Positions 36,984-49,696 of a stretch of DNA of 64,000 nt are shown piece after piece; position 1 is the first letter of the stretch; the number at the start of each line of letters is the position of its first letter. This stretch comes from Punica granatum (lineage: Eukaryota; Streptophyta; Magnoliopsida; Myrtales; Lythraceae), in assembly GCF_007655135.1 (NCBI RefSeq), contig NC_045129.1, positions 5,890,001 through 5,954,000 of the forward strand. Direction: 5' to 3'. The position numbers were made by a program, and so were the translations under genes. Below the pieces are notes generated by a model. It did no database searches. It saw nothing but the letters and a program-made list of their open reading frames with translations, and had not been told where the DNA came from.

Positions 36984-37430
36984 TTTCTGCAGCAAGAAGA
37001 AGAGGAACCACTGGTCCATAAGTTAATAGTCCGTGCATGCAAAACCGTAGCAAACTCCTCGTGGCCAATACACGAGATGCACATGACACCATAATTAGCG
37101 TTAACAGAGCAGGGAGGAAACAAGAGCCAACTATGGGGTTTCTTCTGTTTCGGTGAAGAGAACATGAAAGAGTCACTTATCCAATGATGCAACATTATAT
37201 TTCAACTCGTACTGATTGAGTTATTAGATGTATCTCTCGTTCGTCCAAAGTGCGGGAAGAATACATTAATCTAGTCGATTGACCTACTGAGAAACCACAA
37301 TTACGGGATGTCTCCTAATATTTTCTTCAAGAAACCGAAGTTATGATCTCTTCATAATATGCCCCGACTGATGAAAAATGCTGATTTCAGTGGTTCTGGT
37401 TCCTTTGCTAGAAGTGAGTATCACTATCAA
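36984..37430 (+). repeat. Duplicated segment of unknown origin beside PAT10 exon 6 (copy 2)
   Basis: Matches 29031-29460 closely, with the same switch from PAT10 intron sequence. Two overlapping reverse ORFs (36935-37195, 36949-37176) also appear in the other copy. They mix exon 6 with this segment and are not a recognised protein. Confidence 0.6.
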
Positions 37431-37829
37431 AATAGAGAAACGATGGTTTTTACTTTTTACGGCCCTCCCTGCCCTGAAGGATCAGTACTTTTTACTCATC
37501 TCTCTCTTTCTTTTTCTCTGCAGACCTGAAAAAGCCTAAAAAGAGTGGAGAGGTTTCTTTCTCCCTCTCCAGTGAAATTACAACAGTAATAATTCATAGA
37601 GATCCTCCCACTGATATGATCTCTCTCTCCCACTCCCACAAACACAATTTGGGTTGACTTATTTCAGACCTGATCATGGCTGCAATGACAGGTCCATTCA
37701 TCCTTAATGAAACTTCATTTGTAAAGTATTTATAAATACATGATTATTTGTTATCTTATGTATCTTCTTTTTTTTGGGATTATAAATGAGATCTACGACA
37801 TGCTGTGTTTCATTTTTTTTTCGTAAGTC
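37431..37829. other. Spacer with pyrimidine-rich stretches
   Basis: About 400 bp unique in the window, with CTCTCT runs near 37500-37530 and 37620-37640. It replaces the membrane-ORF copy that precedes the other chitinases. No gene recognised. Confidence 0.4.
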
Positions 37830-39648
37830 CAACTTGTTGATTCTATATATCTACAAATGAAATCTTCCAGTTGTGCATTGCTTATCCTTCAATTATGGCA
37901 TTGATGATGGACGGAGCCCCAATTCCATCACAATTTAGTCTTTGGAACAGTTAATAATAAGATGGTTCGAAACCTTAAAATATATTTTCAAAAAAATTTA
38001 CCCTGACCCTGAGAGGAATGAGAATTTCATGCCTATCTAGATATATGGACGTTTTATCTTTTGTACGAACACACCGATACATTGATCCTACTTTACAAAA
38101 ATTATTCAAATTAATATTCATATGACGTGGTAATGTACTGACTTATACTGAACTATATGTTACTATATACATCGGCAACAATCTTCACTTATCCCGATCA
38201 ATTCCTCAAGTACGTAGAGCAAATAAATTCAAAGTATGGAGCAAGCAAAGCCAACACAAGTGTTCAAACGTCAAAAATGCTATTATTAGCTAGTCACTCA
38301 AAAACTTTATATGCCTCGTTTCTTAGTACATAAGCTATGAGAAATGCCCCCCCACCCCCCCCAAACCGTTGCTCTCCTTGAAACTGCTATACGTATCAGG
38401 ATATGGGCTTAAAAGCAGAATCCCACCGGGCAAAAAAAAGAACAAAAAAAAAGGTTTGACCAAATGTTGTTGGATTGACAACCGCTCTTATTATCGTATA
38501 TAAAAAATTCGTAATCTATTTCGGTGGATAGAAAATGAGGTCTAAACCCAAAAAAAATAAAAATTAAGAAAAACAAAGAAAGGTATGAAAATCCAATGAT
38601 GTCGCGTTCAATAATAGTGCTTCTAGACCGATCGTTAAATTCATAGTCTATTAATGGGAGAAAATTTTCCAAGGGCAAAGTGGAGGAGCCAAAGTTGAAT
38701 TCATCATCATATTAAATAGCAGTTGTATATATGGGTATATCTACATATATATATATATATATAAACGAACCCTTTTTCCTATGGGAACTCAGGAAGATGG
38801 GTTTGAAGCGAACGGCAAAGCATTAATCGGGAGCGTAATTAATGCACGACGAGAGGATACATGTAATTCTCTGTTAATTCAATGCACGACGCATACGTGT
38901 GCACGAGATGAAACATGTACATAAGTTCGAAACGGGAAGCCTGGTTATTGCTAGTTTTGTATCGAAGGTTGATAACAGTACCCATGAACGAGATAGTGAT
39001 ATATTAATCAGGCAATAAATTGATTTGGTTGATACAATAAATTTTTCCTGGCTGATCGATCCTTTGATCATGAGGGCTACGCGAAGTCGCCACATAAAGC
39101 TTACTAGGACGACGGAAAATGACTGCAACCCAACTTTTCCAGTGGAAGAATCAGTCAGAGACCGCAGAACCAAAGAAAAAAAGATTTTTTAAAAAAATTC
39201 TATGATATAATTTGCAAATTGTATTCAAAGGGTATTCGAAAGTTGAATAAAATTCGACTAATTTAAATTCAAGTCATGCTAATCCCCGAAAGTGTGAAAC
39301 TCTCATATCATGGATTTTTTTCATTTACAAATTTCGAATTCAAGCCATTAGTTTAAGACAAAGAGGTGTCAAACCGACTGAATCAACCTAGATTGAGAAC
39401 ATGTGAACTTTATACGTGGCGTAATTAGGGTCTGGAGTCTGCTATGACCAATTGACTATGACCAAATTGTTGAATGGGAATCAACCTCAATTAATAGACT
39501 ATAGATACCTCGGACTTTCATTAAAAAAAAAAGTAAAAGAAAAATATCTCGTTCTCCTTATTTATTGGTAATTCTATAAATACCATACCAGCCGATGAAC
39601 TTGCCATAAACATCCCTCAATTGAATCACCGAGAAGGGAAAAAGAAAG
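37830..39648 (+). promoter_or_regulatory. 5' flank and TATA box of chitinase 4
   Basis: Collinear with 30195-32099. TATAAATA at 39575-39582, 74 bp before the ATG. An (AT)n run lies near 38742-38762. The 99-codon reverse ORF at 38874-39173 is also open in the copy-3 flank, with few changes, but has no resemblance I can name. Confidence 0.6.
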
Positions 39649-40697
39649 ATGTTCAAACTAAGTTGTCTAATACTTCTGGTCTCACTCTCACTCTCCGCAT
39701 CCCGTGGGAGGGCGCAGTCCGGGGACATAAGCGGGATCATCAGCCAGGATTTGTTCAATCAGATGCTGAAGCACAGAAACGATGCTGCATGTCCTGCGAA
39801 GGGCTTTTACACATACGATGCTTTCATTGCCGCAGCAAAGTCATTCAGCGGCTTTGGGACTACCGGTGACCTCGCCACCCGGAAGAAGGAGGTTGCTGCC
39901 TTCCTAGGACAGACTTCCCACGAGACCACAGGTTTCCTGATATGCTATACTTTCCGCTAGGCTTTGCAGCAGTTCGGCATGCTATTTCCCGCCCTTCGGT
40001 TATATACATTAGGAAGATATATTGGAAATTTGATCAAACCGAGTTAACTTAGGCCATTTATATATATTTCTGAAGGCGGATGGGCAAGTGCACCAGACGG
40101 TCCGTATGCATGGGGGTACTGCTTCAAGCAAGAGCAAGGCAACCCCGGCGACTATTGCGTAGCCAACCAGCAGTGGCCATGCGCTCCCGGCAAGAAGTAT
40201 TATGGCCGTGGTCCGATACAAATCTCCTAGTAAGTAATAAACCAACACTTCATATGGTGATGATCAAACTAAAAATCAGTAATACTATTTAATACCTTCT
40301 TATATATTGATCATCTATTGGCCGCAGCAACTACAACTATGGCCCGGCAGGAAGAGCTATTGGTTACAACCTGCTGGGAAACCCGGACGCGGTGGCAACC
40401 GATCCGGTCATCTCATTCAAGACGGCTCTTTGGTTCTGGATGACCCCGCAGTCCCCGAAGCCCTCCTGCCACAGCGTCATCACGGGGCAGTGGACTCCTT
40501 CTAGTGCAGACTCTGCTGCGGGACGGGTCCCGGGCTACGGTGTCATCACCAACATAATCAACGGCGGGATTGAGTGCGGGAAGCCAACCCCGAGCCAGGT
40601 GCAGGATCGGATTGGGTTCTACAAGAGATACTGCGACCTGCTACAAGTGGGATATGGGAATAATCTTGACTGTGCCAACCAACGTCCATTTGCTTAG
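39649..40697 (+). CDS. Class II chitinase (GH19), copy 4
   Basis: Exons 39649-39931, 40076-40229 and 40328-40697 join in frame to 268 residues, GT/AG borders throughout. The signal peptide is three residues shorter than in copy 3. Both catalytic glutamates are in place (E92 in SHETT, E114 in FKQE), as are [20 protein letters not shown] and the NNLDC..QRPFA ending typical of barley-type class II enzymes. It has an intact TATA box and lies next to the only complete PAT10 gene. This makes it the best candidate for the ancestral, fully functional member of the cluster. Confidence 0.95.
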
Positions 40698-42019
40698 TTA
40701 GGCAAACCGTCCCACGGCCTTATCCCATAGAGAGTGTTAGAATAAAGCAAACTCCCACGTCCTATGTGTATGTGCGAAAGTTTGCCTTGTAACTCTTTCG
40801 GATAGCCAACAACGTCCCATATGCAAAGTCGATCAATAAAAATGATCAGATTAATTATCCGGGCCACGGTTCATCGGTTTTCATTGAAGTAAATGTTACC
40901 TCATTCATATATAATTAATTATCAACTAATTAACGGATAGACTTAAAGTAATCTTGGCTATTGAATCAATTAACCAGATAAATTATCAGTGCCACCGGTA
41001 TTATTAGAAGTTCAACCAGCTAAAATCAAACATGAAACATATTAGTTCTAGACAAAGGTGTATGTTGGCATAATAAAACCACCATTTCAAGTTGGAAAGA
41101 GTAGTAGGGGTGGCAATACCGTTGTTAGCAAAGCATGGGCTGATAGAATAAGCAAGTCGAAAAGGACATAGAATTAGGGGAGTTGTGGACTTCATACCAC
41201 AACAAAGTCAAGTCAAGCCACTGGGCAAATCTTTATGGATATGATTCCGGTGGGAGTCGTATAAATAACAGAAAGACAAATAGTAATTGTGATTGATCAT
41301 ATCATTATCGGCGTTAATCAATTCAAGTCGTTTCACACTTATTTTCCTTAATTAAAGTTTCAGATTCGAGCATTATAAATGGAAAAAAAAAAATCCACGC
41401 TGGGAGAATTTGCCCAGAATACTTTTTGCAAGCCGGACTCGATAGGGTCGGAAGAAAGCATTTGCCTGGACTATGCTAAATGATATATAGATAACACCTT
41501 GAATAGTAAGATAATCTCAATGGCCCAAGGCATGTCCAGATTAGGCTCAGCAGAGCCGCGATGAGAGATGAGTGATTTCCAATAACTTATACTCACCACT
41601 AATCTATCTAAAGCACCTTCATACATTTACATTCATAAAAAAAAGCACGAACTGCCTTCCAAACCACAAAGGCAGTCCATATCTGGTTGGCTTGGTCATG
41701 TCTCACATCTAAACACGGTGAAGATAACAAGTAGACATGAGGTTCAGTTCATTCACTACATTGTGCATTCGGAAGAAGAAAGGGTTATATGGCTAAAAGA
41801 GTACTCGATAAGTATCATCGTACAACCGACGGCTATTACTCTTCGATCTTCTCACCTGCCCAAAATTGGACCATACAAAATCTCCTCAAGGCACCCAAAA
41901 TTCCAATGCGAGGACAAATTAAAGCACCACCAGTCCGAACCCGAACATATAATCGGTGCAGCCATTTCTCAGTATAATAATAGTACATTTCTTTTTAGAA
42001 TGATGGGCCACATCTATTC
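40698..42019 (+). other. Spacer between chitinase 4 and PAT10 (convergent 3' ends)
   Basis: No gene recognised. A candidate poly(A) signal AATAAA lies near 40837. The 101-codon forward ORF at 41718-42023 is not intact in the copy after chitinase 3 and overlaps the PAT10 end, so it is unlikely to be a gene. Confidence 0.5.
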
Positions 42020-45000
42020 TTAGAAGCAGCACCGGCAAGTTAATGTATCCAAACACGTATAAGGTCTAGACCTTTCCTCGAGCTCGTGCTGTGTGGGGAC
42101 CTGCTCCAAGTAACTGCTTCCTCCACAACAGATATAGTACAAGTTTCTGCCCATACCTCTACTGAAAGCGCACAATCTTCGGGGGACATGGCTGTGAAAT
42201 GAACATGTAAAGAGTTGTCAGCACTACGACTTCTTATGGGTATGCTCAAACAGTGGAATGAGGATCCCGGTTGTAAATCAGTCCTGGATGGGATTGCTGT
42301 TCTGAACTGAACTTTGGTATAAAAATTTGTTTTGCAATGTGAGATCTAAATGCAGACTAGCCTTTCCCCAAATCATGTAAACAAATTCCTGAAGGATGCA
42401 AAAAATCAAAAGTGCAGAGCTGTTTCTGTACCAAGAATCCTCCTGTATTTGCCAAAATTCCAGGAGAGTCACCCGGAATCGCGCAAAACACCAGAGTGAG
42501 GCTGAGCTCGAGCTTTTTCATGCTTTTGTTGGGGAAAAAAGGAATTACCTCAAATACGTGATGCGCTGGCGCCTTACAAGCTCATAGGTTGTCTGATTTG
42601 TCAGAATAAGGTAGCTGCAATGAAGATGTGAAGAGATCAGAAAAGTTAAAAACACTTGGATGTGAGAGTACGAGGTTATCGTTAAGGAATGCTCGATACA
42701 TACTTGTCAATACATGACCTGATTCTTGGAAAAAACCCTGTTAGGGTAATGCTATCTATTCTACCTATTTCTCTTACATGTAATCACCGCATTTGTATAT
42801 AGGTCCTAACTCGTTACGAGCATAGAGATTTTCATACAAAATAGAGCAACGACAGCTATTTACTCGTACTATAAGCTACCGACTTAACCTCGGGGACATT
42901 CCACCACTGTTTGGCTATAAGAATGACTCTTGAAATGATGAATAATTCAGTTGTAAATTGATGCTGAAAACAAGGGGAGACAACTGGAATACCTGTGGAA
43001 AAGCAGCAGAAGGAGCAGAAAGATCAAGGAGATTGACAGGAAAATCAGAAGGATAATCATGATTGCGCTCTTCCACCTGACAGGATCATCAATGTTTCAG
43101 GTGAACACTTTAAATTCTTCTATATAAAATTGAAAAAGAACTAGAAAAAGCCACCTTATGTAAGATTACAACCATACCAATTGAACAACCAGATTCCCCT
43201 CAATTTTCAGGGGTACAAGATGCGTAATAGCATCACATAAATACAGGCTGAGGCCCTGAATGGCATGTTCAATCTCCTACGCAACATATCTTCAAATTTC
43301 TATTATTAATTCACTGTACTTTTGGAACCAAGCCCTAAATGGCTTAACATCATTTCAACTAAATGGCTGGTTTTTTTAAGTGCTTTCAAGGACACGACCA
43401 ATATCCGAACTTCAACTTACCACACCCGATATATGTTGGTGTGAAGGTAGCTAATGTACAAGAAGGCAGTCCAGAGGCAAAGTGCGGCCTCCTCGCTGAG
43501 GTACCACCTGATTATCATAAAACTAAACATTGTCATAATGCTTGTTAAATCGAGTTAAAAAAAATAGAAGGAAAAATTAAAAATGAGCACTGAGTAGGTG
43601 AAAAATAATCAGTATACCCTAGAGTAGTCGACCAAAAGGCATGGCCTAAAGTAATCGAAGCATAGATAAACGAAAACCTAAAGCACTCTGAATTTTTGGA
43701 TATACAAGGCAATCATAAACCTGAAATGTACAATACATCAAAAGAATCAATTTTTCATCAAACAAAAAAATCAAAAGAATCAATTTACTGAATATGACTC
43801 ACCTAATAACTATAAGTTCCTGGACAGTTCATTAAATGCGCTTTCAAAAAATTTTCCAGCTTTACAAAGATTTGCGCAAATTCAGAATAGATCATTTCTG
43901 ATGAACTAACTGACAATACAAGTGATGTGGACCCACCAGAATCGACAGTGATTGCGGTACCCAATGCAGGTACCTAGCCAAGTGCAATGGTGATCAAACT
44001 TAAGAATGCACCGGTCACAGTCATGACAATGTTTGGATCTTGGAGGCTGAAAACATAAAGTGAAAACTTAGATCATCGGATTGAGACTACTCTATATCAG
44101 TACTGAGACAGATTACAGAAGCAGACAAGAAAAAGAGATATTGCATGCCCAAATTAGAATCTTTGACTATTAAGTTAATAAACAAACTTGTGAATTCCTT
44201 TTGATTGGAGATTCTTCAGTGTCTTCTTTTCAAACTTTAAGAATTTCCCTCTAAATTGGTTTGGTTTTCTTTCTTTGTATCCAAATATAGAAGTAAAGAC
44301 CTGTATCTATTGCATTCTTTAGCAGTATCTACACATAACAGCTCCAGGAAGAGAGAACCGTAATTAGCATGATGAATCCATATGATTCTTCTCCAGCAAA
44401 ATTGTGTCCTTTTTAAATGACTCTCGTATAAAAGTATGATGGTTTAACTTTAACCAACTTTAACAGCTACCACAGACCATGATGTGTTGGCAATCTTATG
44501 CTCAGCAGGAAAAATTTTGCTGAAAAAGGATGTGCAGCATAGCACTCATTCAAACAATACAGGCTGAGAAACACAATCTAGATCACCGGAACAATTTGAC
44601 ACAAAAATCAATCACGCGAAGTTCCTTACTTGTTCGATATTACAGTAGGAGCAAATGTAGTTTCTGCAGCAAGAAGAAGAGGAAGTGTCGGTTAGAGACT
44701 CTTTCTTGAAGGTAGTCTGAAATTGCTTTTCAAGAAAAAAAGGTGCCGAAAATTGGATAATGTTAGCACACAAAAACCTACCTAGCGGGTGTCCCAGGAA
44801 GATACAATTCCACTACTGTCTTAGACCAAGAAGTTGATGTATTGCCCAGCAAATTTCTTCTTGATGGATCATCAATTGTTACAACAAAGCTTCCATCTTT
44901 GTTTGAAGCAGCCTGCTTTTGCTTAAACATCAGGCACAAAGTAAAGGATAAAAAGATTATATATATAGCTATCTCTTGGTCAATTATTGGATTAACGACC

Positions 45001-46805
45001 TCGTACTCACTTTGTAGCGATTTGTGAACAATGAATTTGCTTCATTGACTGCTCTCATTGCATCAAGGACATATCTAAAGGCCAGATAAGACAACATCTA
45101 TGAACAATGTTGAACGATACAAGTGAACAACTTGAAGAACTAGGAGGAAACAATGTTTACCCTGGAGAAGAACAAGCGGTAATGAAGTATTGAACTAACG
45201 TGGCTATGAAGAGCAACAGATATAGAGAAGTATACCTGCAAATAATAGAAGATAATTTGACATTTTTAACAAGGGGAAATACTAATGAAATCAAGGAAAC
45301 AATAGAAATTAGAATGGTAAAAACTCAGGAATCTGCCTTTTAGTCAAATTATGAGTACTAGTTCTGTTGACTATACCAATATATCAACACTGCAGTCAAA
45401 GGTTGGATGACCCTTTGAAGAGGATATGGTGAAATAGGATGCACAATAGTTTTTGGAGACTAACAAATAGCAAATGATAGAATATATAAAGATGGACAAA
45501 TACATGCATTGGCCACGGTTTGGATACAAAATATCCCGTATATCATTGTAGCTATTTTCAGTTCCATGCTGCCTTTTGTGCAGACCAATGCTAATGAGAA
45601 TAATCAGATGACCAGATTGAGAATGTTAAGGTCTAGATCAGGTGCAAAACTACTAAGGGAAAAAGTTTGACTCCTTCTGTTACTCTTGCTTTGTTGAATC
45701 AAAATAAGAAGAGGTTGGTTGAATGGTGCAACAAAACACTGGACAAGCATCAAAGCTGAAGTCTCTGAAGAATGCAATGAAAACAGGGTTTCTGTCATAA
45801 GATCAACTTCATATAGTATACATTACAACATAAACCGCACAGCCCAAGTGGAACATGTAAGAAGACATGATGACAAGTGACAATTACAACTTGACTTTAT
45901 GATGTATTTTAACAGTACTAAATTTGGCCTATTGCCCACCATATGATCACTGTGATGAACCACGATCACCTACACTTCATTAACTACACGACCATTTGAC
46001 AAGTAATTAAGCCAAAACGAGCAAAGTTCATTTTAAAGTAAACAGTAAAGGCTATTATTTTGACACCTTTACCAAATCATCTCTGTCACAGTAAGCAATG
46101 ACAAAATTTGACACTTTCTCAATTTCTTACAGCTGAAAATGCTAAAGGGACAGATACAGCGGAGACATAACACTCACCACGGATCTTTCCGGGTCTTGTC
46201 TATCAAATCTTTATCGAACAGGAACAGAACACCGACGTATACCAAATGCAGAATAACCAGCGCCACCTTCAGGCACAATGACGACCTCCGAGCTGAAAAT
46301 TTTCATTCCCCCAAGAAATCAAATTTCCAGCAAAAAGGGAACGTATTCATATTGACAACAGTGTATCGAACAAATATAATTCGATCATGTATAACCGGAT
46401 CTATTTATCTCCCTAGATTTGATTTTTTTTCTTTACTTGATTCAAAATCAAATAAAAGAAAGTATGGGTTCCTTATGTGATACAAGAAGTTTTTTTTTTT
46501 TTGTGTGATAGAAGAAGTCTTCTTTTATTAAAAAAATGGATAACAAACATAAGAGGTAGTCTAACACTCATAGCATCACAACAAAGTGAAACTCCAACCT
46601 AGCTAAAAAATGCTGCCGCTCCGCACCCGAAATGAACAGAACCCATGCGAAAATGAGACATGGAATCAGCTCAAAATGCTCTTTTGAAGGTGATATCTCG
46701 AGCCGAGACGAGAAGGGTACCGGGATCAGCGAGGCAGGGGAAGTAGCGGTAGCATCTGTCCGACGCTCGGATGCATGTCTGCCGGCATAAATCCGTGAAT
46801 GCCAT
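42020..46805 (-). CDS. PAT10: Protein S-acyltransferase, PAT10 type (DHHC palmitoyltransferase)
   Basis: Transfers palmitate to cysteines of membrane proteins; the Arabidopsis PAT10 acts at Golgi and tonoplast. Eleven exons (minus strand order): 46721-46805, 46178-46292, 45161-45235, 45011-45074, 44782-44912, 44630-44663, 43937-44046, 43421-43507, 42993-43076, 42549-42614, 42020-42191. Every junction is GT/AG and the frame holds for 340 codons, the length of the Arabidopsis protein. Membrane spans fall in exons 2, 3, 8 and 9. The Cys-rich domain spans exons 6-7, with DHHC at residues 186-189. TTxE reads TTYE at 270-273. The C-terminus carries the RSRPYTCLD and CRCC features of PAT10. I chose the Met at 46805 because it aligns with the family start; the frame is open further upstream to 47030. 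Confidence 0.95.
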
Positions 46806-49696
46806 TAGCACCCCCACCGAGCACAGCTTCTCATTCAAGAATCCGCCGAGAGCTGCCCGATCCGTCAGATTCTCAGAGGAGATTTCCAGTCCAAGGGAGC
46901 ATTTTTCCCGGGAAATTGAGCAATGTGGGGAGATGGGATTGAAGGAAGAGAGATAGGAAGGAAGGAGGGAAGGAAGTTGAATGATGAATGAAGGAAGGAA
47001 GATGGTGGCTGATGCTGGTCTGGTCTGCACTGTCCGTAGAAGATTGGGGGGAGGGGGCGTGCGCGCATCGTCCGTATTAATTAGTTACGGCGACATTTCT
47101 CTTGCCGTCTGTTCAGGACAAAGGTTAAAAAAAACTCCAATGGAGCCCCCAAACATCTTCACATGTTAAATTTTCGCCCCTAGGCTTTGAAACTTTGGCC
47201 TTTATATAATAATCCTACACAAGTAACTTACCCCTCCGGTACCATCCCTACCCTGCGTTCCAAACAAGCAGTAAAAGATTCTACTAGTAAAAATCACTCT
47301 GTACCAATACCACCTCATAGTCACGAAATTTTGAGTTTATTTCTTATATGATATAATGGGCTCGCCCGGCACCGAAAAGAGATCAGTTGGAGAATCATTT
47401 TAAGGGGTTGATTATCATTGCGGAACCAAGGTTAGGCTCGGCATGGCAGTATGCAACTGTTCCAACTAAGATGATGATAGTAAGGTATGGACCATTAAGA
47501 ATAAAATATTATCAATGTGGAAAGTTTACGGGGCAAAATTAGCAAGCAGGCATAGTTTGGGTTCTTTGTCGTAAATCCAATGACAAACATTAGTCGAGTA
47601 AGATACGGCATTTCCACTTGACCATGTCGATATACTCACCGGATTGTGTGAATTGAGATCTGCTAGGAGAGATAATGGTATTATTACTAAATAGATGTTT
47701 TGGTTTGAGGATGAAAATCTTGTTGGGGTCCTTTCTATCATATTACATTTCGAGTCTCAAATCGTTGCGTGTGTGATTCCCAAGCAGAGGTTCTAGCAGC
47801 ACGTCAAAGCAAGTCGACTATCGTCGTTCGAGTGGAATGTGTCCCTAGCCTTGGTTATCCGAGATTCTTGTGATAGACCTATTCCGGAGCTATTGAGAAT
47901 TTTTCATGTAACACGCATGCGGGAGATTGATAAACAAGGAATTCGGCCTTGCATAGACCGTAACGTTGAACTCGAGACATGACACCCATGTTCCTAGTTG
48001 CCAACCATCAACATTAATAATTGCGCATTCTCAATCATAATCACGTCTCTTCTCAGAGATCCAAGTCCTGCTACTTGTAACACACTTAGTACTTCGTAGG
48101 GTCTCCATGATGGAGAACCCAACTCAATCTACTCCAGATACAAAAGTGCGCACTTCACAAGTAACTAAGTCGAGTGTCTCGAAGATCTTGCTTGGGGGCA
48201 TGCAGGGACATACGCTGGATTTTGGTCTGAAGGGGCGAGTTCTTAGAGGGCGAATAAGAGGATAAATCTTCAGAGTTAAACAAGATGAGCATAGGCACTT
48301 TTATGAAAAATCTAAAAATATGTAATTTTCTTCGTAACATCAAAATTTTAGGGAATCGACTGCTTTCCTCAGCTCCCCTCGATCCATCTCAGAGGCATGG
48401 GACGGAACATGTCACTGTCCAGTGAAACTACTGAAGTGATCATGTTAAATGTTAAACAGCATCATCGTAGAGGACGAGGATTTGTTCGTTGGATTCTACC
48501 AACTGGTCCGAGTCTCCGCATTCATTGGTCCAACGGCAATTCTTCATATGTATGGACGGACTCGTTAGGTAAGTAAGCACACCTAACCTCATAGCAGCAG
48601 TCAAAGTCAACCCAGCCCAGCCCTCATGTTTCCATTTCCATTTGAGAAAGGAACCAAAGTCTACTGCAGAAACATGACAACAGCTTTGTCGCCATGAGTT
48701 TCAGCCAATGGAAGCTTGCAGATACCTGTATGTGAAAGAAAGAAAAGGCTGAAGGAGGAGGAGGAAGGGATATCAGTCTGTGGGATCCCGGAAAAGCCGG
48801 AGTCGGCGGTGTCATCAGGGCTGCACATGGTGACTAGGTCCGGTTGTGCAGCGACTAGGTCCGGGACTTCGCTAGGGAGTTTGGGCTTTACAATTAATGT
48901 TGTGGCTTGGCCACGGGCCTTTTACCCGATGCTATTATCTTAGCCAGGCAGCTGACCAATGTAGATTTTTTTTCATGTCACCATCGATGCTACGGTGATA
49001 CTTGATCTAGTTCGATGAAATTCTACATGGAGTCCTTTTTATATGTCTTTGCTCATTGATTGCAGGAAGCTGTGCCAAGAGATGGTTAAGGTTCGAGTAG
49101 CCACATCTACCGGGATGTATTTGGTTTCCTTTTGGGTGTGAAAATTAGGTAGTATGAACAACATATATTAGAAATCAGCCCGATGCTCGGAAAGCTCTGC
49201 CAATCCAGAAATCACTGCATAAATGCGTCCTCTTGAGAAATAATTGACAAAGCACAAGGTATCTTAAGCTCATTGCTTATTTTCTTAATGAAAATCGGAA
49301 TACATAATGCCTTGGATCCTCAGCTCATTAAATCCTGCAGCAATTGCCGAGAAGCATCCTGTGGGTTCGGCTTTGGCTACAACATTAACAGCACCATGGC
49401 GTCCACGACTGACTCCAAGAGATCTAAATGGATTTTTTCGCTGAATCGTGTAGCATAGTTTAGGTAAGTCGTGGCATTTGCAGGAGCTTTTACCAGCAGT
49501 TGATCGATCACGACAATTACCTGCACTTGGTTCGGGTCGTCTTCAGGCAACTGCATATGGCACCGAGGTTCTATGTCACAAGCAAGCTACAGAACATTGT
49601 GTTCAGAAACAAGGCACAACCATGGAGTTTTGCATAATTACCTCAAGTATTTTCCCCATCCGCAGATAGGGTCCGATATGAAACTATGGTCCACAA
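46806..49696. other. Intergenic region upstream of PAT10
   Basis: PAT10 promoter and 5' UTR probably occupy the first few hundred bases; repeated GGAAGGAA purine runs near 46955-47000 are in the leader. Beyond 47.1 kb I see only short frames. The segment 49441-49660 matches 53270-53490, the 3' side of the second F-box gene, and so belongs to the F-box duplication. Confidence 0.5.

Noticed and set aside
43363..43548. Forward 61-codon ORF (also at 35829-36014) ending in a His/Cys-rich segment like a zinc motif
   Set aside because: It is the antisense of PAT10 exon 8 and its intron; the reverse frame gives the expected membrane span with correct splice sites.
46671..47030. Longer N-terminus for PAT10 starting at 47030
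   Set aside because: The added residues are low-complexity and do not fit the family; the Met at 46805 aligns with the usual start.
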